A model generated the notes under the pieces. It was given only the letters and a program-made list of their open reading frames with translations. It had not been told where the DNA came from and did not search any database. From Bacillota bacterium (GTDB lineage Bacteria; Bacillota; DTU030; DUMP01): a DNA stretch of 64,000 nt. A program made the position numbers and the translations under genes. The stretch covers positions 25,339 through 89,338 of the forward strand of contig JASKKP010000007.1 in the NCBI GenBank assembly GCA_030154105.1, in the 5' to 3' direction. This document shows positions 24,479-33,843 of this stretch, piece by piece; position 1 is the first letter of the stretch; every line of letters begins with the position of its first letter.

Positions 24479-26272
24479 TTAGCCGCGGACAATGGCGCCG
24501 AACGGGCAGCGCTCCATGCAGGCGCCGCACTTGATGCACTTGTCGGGATCGATGAAGTGGACCTCTTTGCGGGTACCGGAAATGGCACCCACCGGGCAGA
24601 CCCTAGTGCAGGCCGTGCACCCGCGGCAGAGTTCGGGCTTGATGCGGTATACGAGGAGCGCCGCGCAGACGCCGGCCGGGCAGCGTTTATCCTGGATATG
24701 GGTCACGTATTCATCGCGGAAGTACCGGAGAGTGGATAGAATCGGGTTGGGGGCCGTCTGCCCCAAGCCGCAGAGCGCGCTCTGCTTGACTACCAGCGCC
24801 GTACGCTCCAAGAGGTCGAGGTCCTCCATCTTCCCTTTCCCGGCGGCGATCCGATCCAGGATTTCCAGCATGCGCTTGATTCCTTCGCGGCAGGGCGTGC
24901 ACTTCCCGCAGGATTCGGAGCGGGTGAAGTTCAGGAAGAAGCGGGCCACATCCACAATGCAGGTGTCCTCGTCCATCACCACCAGGCCGCCGGAACCCAT
25001 GATGGCCCCGGCACCGGTCAGGGACTCATAGTCTACCGGCAGATCGAGCTGGCTTTCGGGGAGGCAGCCTCCGGAAGGTCCGCCGATCTGCACCGCCTTG
25101 AATTTCTTGCCGTTCGGGATGCCGCCGCCGATGTCGAAGATGATTTCGCGCAGAGTAATCCCCATAGGCACTTCCACCAGCCCGGTGTTGCGCACCTTGC
25201 CGGTGAGGGCAAATACCTTGGTGCCCTTGCTCTTTTCCGTGCCCATGGAAGCAAACCAGTCGCCGCCCTTCAAGATAATGTCCGGAATGTTGGCCCAGGT
25301 CTCCACGTTGTTGATGTTGGTAGGCTTATCCCACAGGCCCTGGTTGGCCGGGAACGGCGGCCTCGGACGCGGCATACCGCGCTGGCCCATGATGGAGGCC
25401 ATAAGCGCCGTCTCTTCGCCGCAGACAAAGGCGCCGGCGCCTTCTTTAATATGAATGCGGAAGGAGAAGCCGCTCCCTAAGATGTTGTCGCCCAGGAGGC
25501 CCAGCTCTTCGGCCTGCTTTGTGGCGATGCGCAGGCGCTTAACCGCCAGGGGGTACTCGGCCCGGACGTAAATGTATCCTTCGCTGGCCCCGATGGCGTA
25601 GGCGCCGATAATCATGCCTTCCAGCACCCGGTGCGGGTCGCCCTCCATGACGCTGCGGTCCATGAAGGCACCGGGGTCGCCCTCGTCACCGTTGCACACG
25701 ACGTACTTGGGCTCCCCTGGGGCCTTGCGGCAGAACTCCCACTTGAGCCCGGTGGGGAAGCCGGCACCGCCGCGCCCCCTGAGGCCGGATTTCTTTACTT
25801 CCGCAATGACCTCTTCGGGAGTCATCTCGCCGAGCACTTTGGCCAGGGCCGAGTAGCCGCCGCGGGCGATGTATTCTTCAATACGTTCGGGGTTGATGTA
25901 GCCGCAGTTCTGCAGGACCACCCGCTTCTGCTTTTGGTAGAAGGGTAAATCGCCGTAGTGCGGCACTTTTTCTTCGGTGAGGGGCTCTTTGTAAAGCAGG
26001 CGCTGGACGATCCGGCCTTTATAAAGGTGCTCGTTCACGATATCCGGAACGTCGTCCGGCGTCACGTGCGTGTACATGGTCCCTTCAGGATAGACGATCA
26101 CCAAGGGACCCATCTCACACAGGCCGTGGCAGCCGGTGGTGACTACCTTAACCTCTTTATCCAATCCTTTTGCTGCGAGTTCCTTTTCCAACCTGGCCCG
26201 GATCTCCGGCGACCCGCCGGAAGTACAGCCGGTGCCGCCGCAGACCAGGACGTGGGCACGGAATAGATTCAT
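24479..26272 (-). CDS. hydB: NAD-dependent [FeFe]-hydrogenase subunit HydB (NuoF-like)
   Basis: 597 aa. An N-terminal thioredoxin-like [2Fe-2S] domain ([10 protein letters not shown], then [11 protein letters not shown]) is followed by the NuoF core with NADH/FMN-binding motifs ([49 protein letters not shown]), the [4Fe-4S] site [11 protein letters not shown], and a C-terminal ferredoxin domain with [12 protein letters not shown] and [12 protein letters not shown]. It is the NADH and flavin site where bifurcation occurs in characterised HydABC enzymes. It lies 23 bp upstream of hydA with a good GGGAGG site. Confidence 0.95.
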   Translation of the reverse strand: MNLFRAHVLVCGGTGCTSGGSPEIRARLEKELAAKGLDKEVKVVTTGCHGLCEMGPLVIVYPEGTMYTHVTPDDVPDIVNEHLYKGRIVQRLLYKEPLTEEKVPHYGDLPFYQKQKRVVLQNCGYINPERIEEYIARGGYSALAKVLGEMTPEEVIAEVKKSGLRGRGGAGFPTGLKWEFCRKAPGEPKYVVCNGDEGDPGAFMDRSVMEGDPHRVLEGMIIGAYAIGASEGYIYVRAEYPLAVKRLRIATKQAEELGLLGDNILGSGFSFRIHIKEGAGAFVCGEETALMASIMGQRGMPRPRPPFPANQGLWDKPTNINNVETWANIPDIILKGGDWFASMGTEKSKGTKVFALTGKVRNTGLVEVPMGITLREIIFDIGGGIPNGKKFKAVQIGGPSGGCLPESQLDLPVDYESLTGAGAIMGSGGLVVMDEDTCIVDVARFFLNFTRSESCGKCTPCREGIKRMLEILDRIAAGKGKMEDLDLLERTALVVKQSALCGLGQTAPNPILSTLRYFRDEYVTHIQDKRCPAGVCAALLVYRIKPELCRGCTACTRVCPVGAISGTRKEVHFIDPDKCIKCGACMERCPFGAIVRG

Positions 26273-26314
26273 GGTTTAAACCTCCCTTTTGCCGTCCGTG
26301 ACTTTTGATAATTT

Positions 26315-26680
26315 CTAGTTGGCCCGGCCGACCACCAGATCCTCGACGATGCGCCCGTTGACCACGTGTTCGCCGATGATTCGCGGCACATCTCGCGGTG
26401 TAACATGGCCGTAGGTGATGCGCTTTTCGCCCGGCCGCACCACGTCGACCAGCGGTTCTTTCTCACACATCCCTATGCAGCCGGTCTGAAGGACCGTGGC
26501 CTTGATGTTCCGCCTGGCCAGTTCCTCCAGGATGGCCGTCATAACTTCTCTGGCTCCCGCCGCAATACCGCACGTTCCCATGCCTACGATAATCTGCACT
26601 TCTGCACCCTGGCGCGTCTCAATTTCTTTCTGCACTTCTTCGCGCAGGCGCCTCAGGTCATCTAAGCTTTTCAGCGTCAT
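26315..26680 (-). CDS. Small thioredoxin-like [2Fe-2S] ferredoxin of the hydrogenase operon
   Basis: 121 aa from the ATG at 26680, where GGAGGT lies 7 nt upstream. A GTG 9 bases earlier is possible. A short helical lead (KSLDDLRRLREEVQKEIE) is followed by a thioredoxin-like [2Fe-2S] fold: VGMGTCGIAAGA (one Cys of the first pair), VLQTGCIGMCEKEPLVDV and YGHVTPRDVPRIIGEH. It resembles the N-terminal domain of HydB. Similar small subunits occur between hydC and hydB in other acetogen hydrogenase clusters and may be part of the complex. The start overlaps the upstream ATPase gene by 23 bp. Confidence 0.85.
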   Translation of the reverse strand: MTLKSLDDLRRLREEVQKEIETRQGAEVQIIVGMGTCGIAAGAREVMTAILEELARRNIKATVLQTGCIGMCEKEPLVDVVRPGEKRITYGHVTPRDVPRIIGEHVVNGRIVEDLVVGRAN

Positions 26681-27230
26681 CTCCGCCACCTCCGTGCAGG
26701 CTTGTTAATTCTTCCTCTAGGTACCGCTTGAGAAAAGTCAACACCTTAGGATCATTTATCGGAACCCCTCCCAGCTCCCTTTGCACCTCCCAGGCGCGGA
26801 AAGTAAACGTACGGCCGTCCACCGTGTGCCGGTAGGTGAGGTCGAGCTTGGGAGCTCCTGCAAGCACGGTCACCAGCGTGGCCGGCACATCCCCTAGCGG
26901 GGGCCGATCCCAGTGCTGAAGCCGAAATGTTGCGGTAACAGTGGTTCCCTTCCCTTTTTCCGACGCAACCTGTAGGTCTCCTCCAGCCTGGCGCGCAGCC
27001 ATGGCCAAGAGAGAAAGGCCCAACCCTACTCGCCGAGTGGTGCGGGTGGTGGTGAAGGGATCGAGAACCCGGCGGACGAACTCCTGGTCCATCCCGCAGC
27101 CGTTGTCCGTAATGGTGATGACCAGCCGGTCGCCGGCCGTGTCTTCTTTGATCTCAATCACGACCTCCGTTGCCCCTGCCGCAAGCGCGTTCTGCACCAG
27201 GTCCAGAATGTGGAGGGCCAGCTCTTCCAT
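26658..27230 (-). CDS. HATPase-domain protein of the hydrogenase operon
   Basis: 190 aa from the ATG at 27230 (MEELALHILDLVQNALAAGA), whose first base is within the hydC stop region, so translation is coupled. A GHKL ATPase fold covers about residues 1-105 with N box DLVQNALAAGA, G1 box DNGCGM, F-box FTTTRTTRRVGLG and G2 GLGLSLLAMAA. No dimerisation/phosphoacceptor His domain and no sensor domain are present, so it is not a complete histidine kinase. Residues 110-190 form a second, unrecognised domain (TLVTVLAGAPKLDLTYRH). Its place between hydC and hydB suggests a signalling or assembly role. This is inference. Confidence 0.8.
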   Translation of the reverse strand: MEELALHILDLVQNALAAGATEVVIEIKEDTAGDRLVITITDNGCGMDQEFVRRVLDPFTTTRTTRRVGLGLSLLAMAARQAGGDLQVASEKGKGTTVTATFRLQHWDRPPLGDVPATLVTVLAGAPKLDLTYRHTVDGRTFTFRAWEVQRELGGVPINDPKVLTFLKRYLEEELTSLHGGGGDDAEKLR

Positions 27231-27232
27231 CG

Positions 27233-27715
27233 CTATTCGTACCGCGCCAGCACGCTGGCCACTTTGTCCGGGGTCATGCGGCCGTGGGTGTCTTCGTCGA
27301 CCATCATTACTGGCGCTAGGCCGCAGCACCCGAGGCAGGCCACCGGCTCCAGGCTAAAGCGCAGGTCTTCCGTCGTCTCGCCCGGCTTAATCCCAAGCTC
27401 CTTTTCCACCTCGGCCAGGATCCTGGCGCCGCCGCGCACATGGCAGGCCGTGCCCTGGCAGACGCGCACCACATGCCGGCCGCGCGGCTTTAGGTGAAAT
27501 TGGGCGTAAAACGTCGCCACGCCGTAGATGGTGGTAGCCGGAATGTCGAGGGCCAGCGAAATCTCCTTGATCACGTCTTCCGGGATGTAACCGTAGGCCG
27601 CCTGCACCTCTTGCAGGATCGGGATCAGCGAGCCTTTTTCTCCCTCGTGCCGCGAAAGGATTTCCTGAAGTTCTGGGTACTTAGGGGCGGTGTTGCCGCA
27701 GGCGCATGCGCTCAT
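27233..27715 (-). CDS. hydC: NAD-dependent [FeFe]-hydrogenase subunit HydC (NuoE-like)
   Basis: 160 aa. The NuoE-type thioredoxin-like [2Fe-2S] domain has the four cysteines in CQGTACHVRGG and EPVACLGCCGLAPVM. The helical N-terminus (LIPILQEVQAAYGYIPEDVI) is as in NuoE. A Cys-rich start, MSACACGN, is unusual. In HydABC it carries one [2Fe-2S] cluster and contacts HydB. AGGAGGAG lies 7 nt before the ATG. The preceding PHP gene ends 53 bp away. Confidence 0.93.
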   Translation of the reverse strand: MSACACGNTAPKYPELQEILSRHEGEKGSLIPILQEVQAAYGYIPEDVIKEISLALDIPATTIYGVATFYAQFHLKPRGRHVVRVCQGTACHVRGGARILAEVEKELGIKPGETTEDLRFSLEPVACLGCCGLAPVMMVDEDTHGRMTPDKVASVLARYE

Positions 27716-27768
27716 GACGCGTCTCCTCCTTTGCCTTATCCAAACTTATCATCATGAACATCGCCGTC

Positions 27769-28545
27769 CTAAGAGCTACAGGGTTTTTCGTCCGAGTTCG
27801 ACATGATCACCACCTTCCGGCCCTCCCGTCCGGCCAAGGCTAATACTACCTCGGCCAGGGTGGGAGCGGCCACGTGAAACCAGGTCGCGCACGGCGTTGC
27901 CAAATCGCTCAGCCGGTGCGCGTCGGAAGAAGTAATGAGGGAATAACCCACCAGGGTCGGGAACAATCTTTTGGCCTCCTCGGGCGTAAGGCGGCTGGAG
28001 ATCTCCAGCGTTTGAGGCTCAAGGCCCGGGGGCACCACGCCGAGGTTGGCCAAGAGGCTGAAGGCCGGCCGGTCCACGTGCGCCGGGATAAAAAGCCCGC
28101 CGGCACGCCTGGTGAGGTCCCGCACGTCTTCTAGGGAGAGATCAACAGAATTGAGAAGGAGCCTGTTTTCGAAGCCAAGGATATTTTCCTCAGCGTCCAC
28201 AATTACCTGATCCCCAAAAACTTCCGGCCGATTTTCTATTCGCGGCAGATGGCGGCGGATCTCCTCCCCCGCCGCCGCCAAAGAAGCCAGGTCCGGGAAA
28301 AAGCAAAGAACGTGAACCTCCTCCCGCGTCTGAACCTCCATCCCTGCCAGCACCGCTATACCTTCCCGGGCGGCCAAAGCGGTCACCGCCGGCACGTTCG
28401 CCCACGCGTTGTGATCGGTAATGCCCAGAAGGCCGATCCCGTTGGCCACCGCGGCGGCGACAATGGCGCGCGGGCCCATTTCTAATTCGGCGCAGGGTGA
28501 CAGCACCGTGTGCACGTGGAGGTCAGCCTTGAGCCAGCGCAGCAT
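27769..28545 (-). CDS. PHP-domain phosphoesterase-like protein
   Basis: 258 aa. ADLHVHTVLSPCAELEMGP (near residues 7-25) and GLLGITDHNAWAN are PHP metal-binding motifs, with further ligands in PAHVDRPAFS and ITSSDAHRLSDL. PHP domains are trinuclear-metal phosphoesterases acting on phosphate esters or nucleotides. The gene overlaps the upstream DRTGG gene by 23 bp, and PHP genes beside [FeFe]-hydrogenase clusters are seen in other clostridia. A role in breaking down a signalling nucleotide is possible but only inferred. Confidence 0.85.
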   Translation of the reverse strand: MLRWLKADLHVHTVLSPCAELEMGPRAIVAAAVANGIGLLGITDHNAWANVPAVTALAAREGIAVLAGMEVQTREEVHVLCFFPDLASLAAAGEEIRRHLPRIENRPEVFGDQVIVDAEENILGFENRLLLNSVDLSLEDVRDLTRRAGGLFIPAHVDRPAFSLLANLGVVPPGLEPQTLEISSRLTPEEAKRLFPTLVGYSLITSSDAHRLSDLATPCATWFHVAAPTLAEVVLALAGREGRKVVIMSNSDEKPCSS

Positions 28546-28900
28546 AAAAGTTCGACGCCCTTATCCCCAGGGCGTAGAGCCGCCCAACCACTTCAAAGAT
28601 GGGAAGGTCGGTTGTGAAAATGGGAACACCTTCTGCCTCCGCCTTGCTCAAAGTCTCTTCCTGGGGCTCAATCCCGCCAGCAATGATGATGCCAGCGAGG
28701 TTGAGCAGCACGGCTACGGCAACGATGTTCTGGTGGGCCTGGACCGTCACCCAAAGATCACCTTCCCGCGCCCGGGACATGACGTGGCTCAGGAGGTCGG
28801 AAGTGTAGCCGCCTTTTACTTCTCGCTCGAGTCCGGATCGGCCCGCCTTCAGGTTAAGGCCCAGCTCCGGTACCGCAAGGAGCGCCTTAAGTTGCATCAC
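28523..28900 (-). CDS. DRTGG-domain protein (operon copy 2)
   Basis: 125 aa. It matches the DRTGG-domain family often annotated as a serine kinase-like or transcriptional regulator fragment: LKALLAVPELGLNLKAG, GGYTSDLLSHVMSRARE, DLWVTVQAHQNIVAVAVLLNLAGIII, GIEPQEETLSKAEAEGVPI and VVGRLYALGI. The fold also occurs linked to CBS domains and in phosphotransacetylase N-termini. No enzyme motif is visible. It overlaps both the HydS-like gene (14 bp) and the PHP gene (23 bp), so the three are translationally coupled. A paralogue lies further upstream in the same operon. Confidence 0.8.
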   Translation of the reverse strand: MMQLKALLAVPELGLNLKAGRSGLEREVKGGYTSDLLSHVMSRAREGDLWVTVQAHQNIVAVAVLLNLAGIIIAGGIEPQEETLSKAEAEGVPIFTTDLPIFEVVGRLYALGIRASNFYAALAQG

Positions 28901-30224
28901 CCTCTCCTCCCTTCGACGTTCTGTTCTGATCCATAGCCGGTGGCACCAGCTGCGCCAGGTTGTACGTCTCCTGGGCTAAGGCCATGATCTTCTCGCGCAG
29001 CTTAAAGATGCAATCGGTCTCCAGCGCCTTGCCCACCGCAATATCTTCAGCCAGGGCCCGGCAGGTAGGAGCGCCGCAGGAACCGCAGTCCAGCCCGGGT
29101 AGGCGCTCCATAAGCGCCTGGACCTGTTGTAGCTTCTGCATGGCGCGCCTGAGATCCCGGTCCAGGTGCACAATAGGCCGCGGCTTCACTTCTATCTCCG
29201 GGACCTTGGGCATGGGTACGCCGAAAGCGGCCAGGCGCTCAGAAAGCGGTTCGCGGGCAGGGAGGTCGCGGACCAGGTGCCTAAGGCGCACGCCGGCCAC
29301 AAAGCGGTTGTTGACGTTGAGGATGCCGCCCACGCAACCGCCGGGGCAGGCCTGGGCTTCAATGAAGTCGATATCTCCCAGCCGGCCCAGCTCAATCTCC
29401 TCGAGCACGCTGATGACGTTGTGAATTCCGTCTACAATTAGGGCATTTTCAATCCCCGCTGCGGCCACCTCTCCACCGGAAGCACCCCAACCAATCCCCA
29501 GGCGGTCAGCCCGGGTAAGGCAGGGCTCTTCCTGGCGCAGGTTCTCGAGCAGCCGTCCGAAAACGTCCGCCACCGCCAGCACCCGGTCCACCTCTGAGGG
29601 AACGCCGCCCACAGGGTTCTTCACCGCCGTCACCTTGGCCGGGCAGGGGCTGAGGAAGAAGATGCCGATCCTTTCTGGGGCCAGGCCTGTTTCCTGCACT
29701 GCTTTTTGTCGCATCAAGGAAGCAGTCACCTGCATGGGGCTTTCGAGGGGGATGATGTGGTCCACCAGCGCCGGAAAGCGCACCTGGATTAGACGCACTA
29801 CAGCCGGGCAGGCTGAAGAGATGAGGGGGCGCAGGTGGTGATTCGCTCGGAAGTAATCGCGCACTGCCTGCGAAACGATTTCCGCCCCGAGGGCTACCTC
29901 GCAGACGTCATCGAACCCCAAGGCCTTGACGGCCGCCAGGATGCGTGCCGGGCTTACATTATCCCGGAACTGCCCGTAAAGGGAGGGGGCCACAAGCGCC
30001 ACCGTGTAGCTGAAGAGAGCGAGGTCTTGCACGGAATCGCGCTCGGCGTACTTGGCGTGGTTGGGGCACGCCCGGATGCACTCGCCGCAGTCAATGCAGC
30101 GCTCCTCCATTATCTCCGCCTTTCCGTGGCGCACCCGGATGGCTTCCACCGGACACTTCTTGATGCAGTTCACGCAACCTTTGCACTTCTCTTTATCCAG
30201 CCGCACCGAGTGGAAGTAGTCCAT
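28887..30224 (-). CDS. [FeFe]-hydrogenase-like protein, putative sensory (HydS-type)
   Basis: 445 aa from the ATG at 30224 with AAGGA 5 nt upstream. Earlier ATGs at 30230 and 30242 are possible. Two N-terminal ferredoxin motifs (CKGCVNCIKKCP, CIDCGECIRACP) precede the H-cluster domain. L1 reads SSACPA: the cluster-ligand Cys139 is kept but the preceding proton-relay Cys of catalytic enzymes is Ala, the substitution known from sensory HydS. L2 is SPCPAKV (Cys194) and L3 ACPGGCVGG (Cys293, Cys297). A C-terminal Fe-S domain follows with CGSCGAPTC...C at 380-405. No PAS or kinase domain is attached, but an ATPase and DRTGG proteins are encoded next to it. Confidence 0.85.
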   Translation of the reverse strand: MDYFHSVRLDKEKCKGCVNCIKKCPVEAIRVRHGKAEIMEERCIDCGECIRACPNHAKYAERDSVQDLALFSYTVALVAPSLYGQFRDNVSPARILAAVKALGFDDVCEVALGAEIVSQAVRDYFRANHHLRPLISSACPAVVRLIQVRFPALVDHIIPLESPMQVTASLMRQKAVQETGLAPERIGIFFLSPCPAKVTAVKNPVGGVPSEVDRVLAVADVFGRLLENLRQEEPCLTRADRLGIGWGASGGEVAAAGIENALIVDGIHNVISVLEEIELGRLGDIDFIEAQACPGGCVGGILNVNNRFVAGVRLRHLVRDLPAREPLSERLAAFGVPMPKVPEIEVKPRPIVHLDRDLRRAMQKLQQVQALMERLPGLDCGSCGAPTCRALAEDIAVGKALETDCIFKLREKIMALAQETYNLAQLVPPAMDQNRTSKGGEGDAT

Positions 30225-30244
30225 AGCCATCCTTTTCCCCATTC

Positions 30245-30676
30245 TTATGATAGTTGAATAACAATCTCCACCCGCGTTCCTTGGCCGACGGTGCTGGTTA
30301 TTGTCAACCTGTCGGCAGACTTTTTCATGTTCGGAAGGCCCATTCCGGCGCCAAAACCCATTTCCCGAATTTCATCCGGGGCGGTAGAATACCCTTCCTG
30401 CATGGCCAGGTCGATATTCTGAATTCCGGGGCCTTCGTCCTCGGCCACCAGGGTGAGCGCCTCCGGCGTTACTTTTAAGGCCAGCTGCCCCCGGTAGGCA
30501 TGAATGATGATGTTCATCTCAGCTTCGTAGGCCGAGATGCTAGCCCGCCTGATGACCTGGGGCGGGAGGTTCAATGCCTGCAGCACTTTTTTAATGCGGC
30601 TCGCGGCTTCACCCGCCCGGAGGAAGTCATGCCCGGTCACGGGTATCGTCAGGTCGTAGCTCAAATCATGGCTCAT
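30245..30676 (-). CDS. Anti-sigma-factor-type HATPase (RsbW/RsbT-like)
   Basis: 143 aa from the ATG at 30676, with GAGGTG 6 nt upstream. A TTG 18 bases earlier is less likely. It has a single GHKL ATPase domain of the RsbW/SpoIIAB/RsbT size: N box SAYEAEMNIIIHAYRG, G1 DEGPGI, and GAGMGLPNMKKSADRL. Proteins of this size phosphorylate anti-anti-sigma factors or act as partner-switch kinases. No STAS partner or PP2C phosphatase is in the window. It starts 10 bp inside the upstream DRTGG gene and ends just before the HydS-like gene. Confidence 0.85.
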   Translation of the reverse strand: MSHDLSYDLTIPVTGHDFLRAGEAASRIKKVLQALNLPPQVIRRASISAYEAEMNIIIHAYRGQLALKVTPEALTLVAEDEGPGIQNIDLAMQEGYSTAPDEIREMGFGAGMGLPNMKKSADRLTITSTVGQGTRVEIVIQLS

Positions 30677-31037
30677 GGCCGCCACCTCGGCCAAGCATAC
30701 AGCCGCCTAAGCCGGCCTGAAATAGAAGGCCACAGGATTCATACATAGGAAAGCGGGTAAGCATGAGGGGCAGGCTCTGGGCGCGGGCCAGTTCCAGTAC
30801 CTCCGGCCCGGGCCTTTTCCCCCGGACAAAAACGATGCCCGCCAGGTCTATAATCTCCGCCGTTCGCACAACCTGGGGGGTCGTTAAGCCGGTGAGGAGC
30901 AGGGTGCGCTCTTTGCTAAAGGCCAAAACGTCGCTCATGAGGTCGGCCCCACACGCCGTAAGCACCTCTCGTTCCATGTCGGCGGCCGGCACCAGCACCT
31001 CAGCCTGCAGAATTTTTACCACTTCCGAAAGCCGCAC
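30666..31037 (-). CDS. DRTGG-domain protein (operon copy 1)
   Basis: 123 aa from the GTG at 31037, which has GGAGGAGG 6-9 nt upstream. A GTG two codons earlier abuts the ribosome site. RLSEVVKILQAEVLVPA, TACGADLMSDVLAF, VVRTAEIIDLAGIVFVRGKRP and FPMYESCGLLFQAGL match the DRTGG family. It is the first gene of the ten-gene operon ending with hydA and a paralogue of the DRTGG gene downstream. The upstream gap (31038-31304) is shared with the divergent copA, and no convincing promoter could be assigned in it. Confidence 0.8.
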   Translation of the reverse strand: MRLSEVVKILQAEVLVPAADMEREVLTACGADLMSDVLAFSKERTLLLTGLTTPQVVRTAEIIDLAGIVFVRGKRPGPEVLELARAQSLPLMLTRFPMYESCGLLFQAGLGGCMLGRGGGHEP

Positions 31038-31304
31038 GCACACCCCTCCTCCCGGCTTTCACACTCTGTTTCCTTCCCCTGTAACCGGGTCACCATCCGG
31101 CCTTTTCGCAGCAACTTCCTGGCCAATTGGCGCTATGGACAACCTCTTCTCGGCTAAATGGCCCAGTGTTTTTGACAAAGCTCGGACAATACCTTATTCG
31201 CTCTCCTTAACAAAATTCCTGCCGCTTGAGCAAAAATTGTCTAATGAAATGTTGTAAACTAGGAAATCAGGGAATGGGAAAAATAAGGCGTGGAGGGGAT
31301 GGTA

Positions 31305-33791
31305 GTGGCAGAAAAAACGGCCACCTTTAAGATCCTCAACATGGAGTGCGCCTCGTGCGCCGCCCGCATCGAAAAGAACCTGCACCGACTCCCCGGCGTA
31401 ACCCAAGCCCACGTCAACTTTGCTTTAGAACAGGCCACGGTCCGGTATGACCCGGAAAAAACCGACCCACGCCAGATACGCCGGGCCGTGGAAGCGGCAG
31501 GCTATAAACTCGCACCTAAAAAGCTGGAGCTTAAGATAAGCGGCATGGATTGCGCTTCGTGTGCCGCCCGTATCGAACGGGCCCTGGCCAAACTCGACGG
31601 GGTTGTCTCGGCCACGGTCAACTTTGCCTTGGAGCGGGCCACCCTCGAGTATTATCCTGAAGAGCTGACTCCTGAAGACATTAAACGGACCATCCGGATG
31701 GAAGGATACGAAGCTCAGGAAGCAGCCCTGCGTTTTGATGAGGACAGCGAAAAGCGGGCGCGAGAGAGGGAAATCCGCCGCCAAACGCAGCTTTTTGTCC
31801 TGGCCGCCGTTCTTTCCACGCCCCTCGTCTTCGTCATGCTTGCCGACCTCTTTAACTTCCCGGCTCCGCCGCTTCTTCGAAACAAAGTGTTCGAGTTCGC
31901 TTTAGCCACCCCAGTTCAGTTCGTCGCCGGCTACCAGTTTTACCGCGGTGCCGCCGTTACCCTAAGCCGCGGTTACGCCAACATGGACGTGCTCATCGCG
32001 CTGGGAACCTCGGCGGCGTACTTTTACAGCGTGGCCACCACCTTCTTTATTCCCGGGCACGTTTACTACGAAACCGGAGCCGTCATCATCGCCCTCATTA
32101 TCCTCGGCCGCCTGCTCGAGGCGCGGGCCAAGGGGCGCACCTCGGAGGCTATCAAAAAGCTCATGGGCCTGGCCGCCAAAACCGCCCGCGTAGTCCGGGG
32201 CGGGGAAGAGGTCGATATCCCTGTGGACGAAGTGCGCCAAGGGGATGTGGTAGTGGTGCGGCCGGGCGAAAAGATACCGGTGGACGGGATTATCCTTGAA
32301 GGAAGTTCGGCCATCGACGAGTCCATGCTCACCGGCGAAAGCCTGCCGGTGGACAAGAAGAGCGGCGATGAAGTAATAGGCGGCACCCTGAACAAGTACG
32401 GCACTTTCAAATTTCGTGCCACCCGCGTCGGGGCGGAGACGGCCCTCGCCCAGATCATCAAAATTGTTGAGGAAGCGCAGGGTTCTAAGGCGCCCATCCA
32501 GCGCCTGGCCGACGTGATTTCCGGGTACTTTGTCCCTGCCGTAGTGCTCGTTGCCGTCATCACTTTTGCCGGCTGGTACTTCTTCGGCGCCCCGGGAGAC
32601 CTAGCCCGCGCCGTCATCAACTTTACGGCCGTGCTGGTCATCGCCTGCCCTTGTGCCCTCGGCCTGGCCACTCCCACGTCCATCATGGTCGGTACCGGCC
32701 GTGGAGCGGAAAACGGCATCCTGATAAAAGGCGGCGAGCATCTGGAGAAGGCCCATGCGACAGACGCGGTGGTTCTCGACAAGACGGGCACCATTACCAA
32801 AGGGGAGCCCGTCGTCACCGACGTCTTCGCCCTTCCCGGCTGGAAAGAGGACGAAATTCTCCTTCTCGCCGCCGGCGCAGAGCGCGGCTCCGAACATCCG
32901 CTGGGCGAAGCCATCGTGCGCGGCGCTAAGGCGAGAGGCCTCGATCTTCCCGAACCGCAAAACTTCTCTACCGTTCCCGGGCGCGGTGTAGTTGCCCGCG
33001 TGCTAGGAAGGCAGGTGCAGGTAGGAAGCCGCCGCCTGCTCGAGGGCATGCCTCTCGACGCCCTCGCCGGAACGGTACAAAAACTCGAAAGCGAGGGAAA
33101 AACGGCCATGTTGGTGGCCATAGACGGTCGGGCCGCCGGAGTTATTGCCGTCGCCGATACGGTGAAGGAGAACGCCGCTCAGGCCATCGCCGCGCTCAAG
33201 CGCATGGGGATTAAGGTGATAATGCTCACCGGGGACAACCGGCGCACGGCCGAAGCCATTGCGCGCCAGGTGGGGATCGATCCGGACGATGTCCAGGCCG
33301 AGGTACTTCCCCAGGATAAAGCCCGGGAGGTGGAAAAACTGCGCCGCGCCGGCTACGTGGTGGCCATGGTAGGTGACGGCATCAACGATGCCCCCGCCCT
33401 CGCTACCGCCGACGTGGGCATCGCCATCGGTACCGGTGCGGATGTAGCCATCGAAGCAGCCGACATCGCCCTCATTAGCGGCGACCTGCGAGGCGTCCCT
33501 GCGAGTATTCGGCTCAGCCGGGCCACCCTCCGCAACATTAAAGAAAACCTCTTCTGGGCGCTCATTTACAACGTTATCGGCGTTCCGGTAGCCGCGCTGG
33601 GCTATCTATCTCCCGTCCTGGCCGGGGCGGCCATGGCCTTGAGCTCGGTATCGGTGGTGAGCAACGCCCTTCGTCTGCGCAGCTTTGACCCTTACCGCGA
33701 GTTCCGCACCCTCCGGCGAGAGCCCTTCCGCGGCATACTGCCGGCACCTGCCGGCAAACCGGAGCGGGAAAAATCGCCCGAGAAAAAATAA
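31305..33791 (+). CDS. copA: Copper-exporting P1B-type ATPase CopA
   Basis: 828 aa from the GTG at 31305, with GGAGGGG 6 nt upstream. Two heavy-metal-associated domains come first ([15 protein letters not shown] near 10-24 and [16 protein letters not shown] near 79-94), each with CxxC. The ATPase core has the transport motif [12 protein letters not shown], the phosphorylation site [11 protein letters not shown], the SEHPLGEA motif and [18 protein letters not shown] and MALSSVSVV in the last helices are the P1B-1 (Cu+) signature. It pumps Cu+ out of the cytoplasm. It stands alone, with no chaperone or CsoR gene nearby. Confidence 0.95.
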   Translation: MAEKTATFKILNMECASCAARIEKNLHRLPGVTQAHVNFALEQATVRYDPEKTDPRQIRRAVEAAGYKLAPKKLELKISGMDCASCAARIERALAKLDGVVSATVNFALERATLEYYPEELTPEDIKRTIRMEGYEAQEAALRFDEDSEKRAREREIRRQTQLFVLAAVLSTPLVFVMLADLFNFPAPPLLRNKVFEFALATPVQFVAGYQFYRGAAVTLSRGYANMDVLIALGTSAAYFYSVATTFFIPGHVYYETGAVIIALIILGRLLEARAKGRTSEAIKKLMGLAAKTARVVRGGEEVDIPVDEVRQGDVVVVRPGEKIPVDGIILEGSSAIDESMLTGESLPVDKKSGDEVIGGTLNKYGTFKFRATRVGAETALAQIIKIVEEAQGSKAPIQRLADVISGYFVPAVVLVAVITFAGWYFFGAPGDLARAVINFTAVLVIACPCALGLATPTSIMVGTGRGAENGILIKGGEHLEKAHATDAVVLDKTGTITKGEPVVTDVFALPGWKEDEILLLAAGAERGSEHPLGEAIVRGAKARGLDLPEPQNFSTVPGRGVVARVLGRQVQVGSRRLLEGMPLDALAGTVQKLESEGKTAMLVAIDGRAAGVIAVADTVKENAAQAIAALKRMGIKVIMLTGDNRRTAEAIARQVGIDPDDVQAEVLPQDKAREVEKLRRAGYVVAMVGDGINDAPALATADVGIAIGTGADVAIEAADIALISGDLRGVPASIRLSRATLRNIKENLFWALIYNVIGVPVAALGYLSPVLAGAAMALSSVSVVSNALRLRSFDPYREFRTLRREPFRGILPAPAGKPEREKSPEKK

Positions 33792-33816
33792 GAACGCCCG
33801 CTTTTCAGGCGTCCTT
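33792..33816 (+). terminator. Short hairpin after copA
   Basis: GAACGCC and GGCGTCC pair over seven positions with one mismatch and a 9-nt loop containing TTTT, directly after the copA stop. The trailing TT tract is weak. It may also serve the convergent SPOR gene. Confidence 0.4.
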
Positions 33817-33843
33817 AGTCGTAAATTGCCCGTTCTCGGCCTG

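Noticed and set aside
31044..31289. Promoters in the divergent region between the hydrogenase operon and copA
   Set aside because: TTGACA at 31172 and TTGAGC at 31226 lack a matching -10 at proper spacing, and no known operator was recognised.
32066..33121. Minus-strand open frame of 351 codons
   Set aside because: It is antisense to copA. The translation is rich in Ser, Arg and Pro without motifs.
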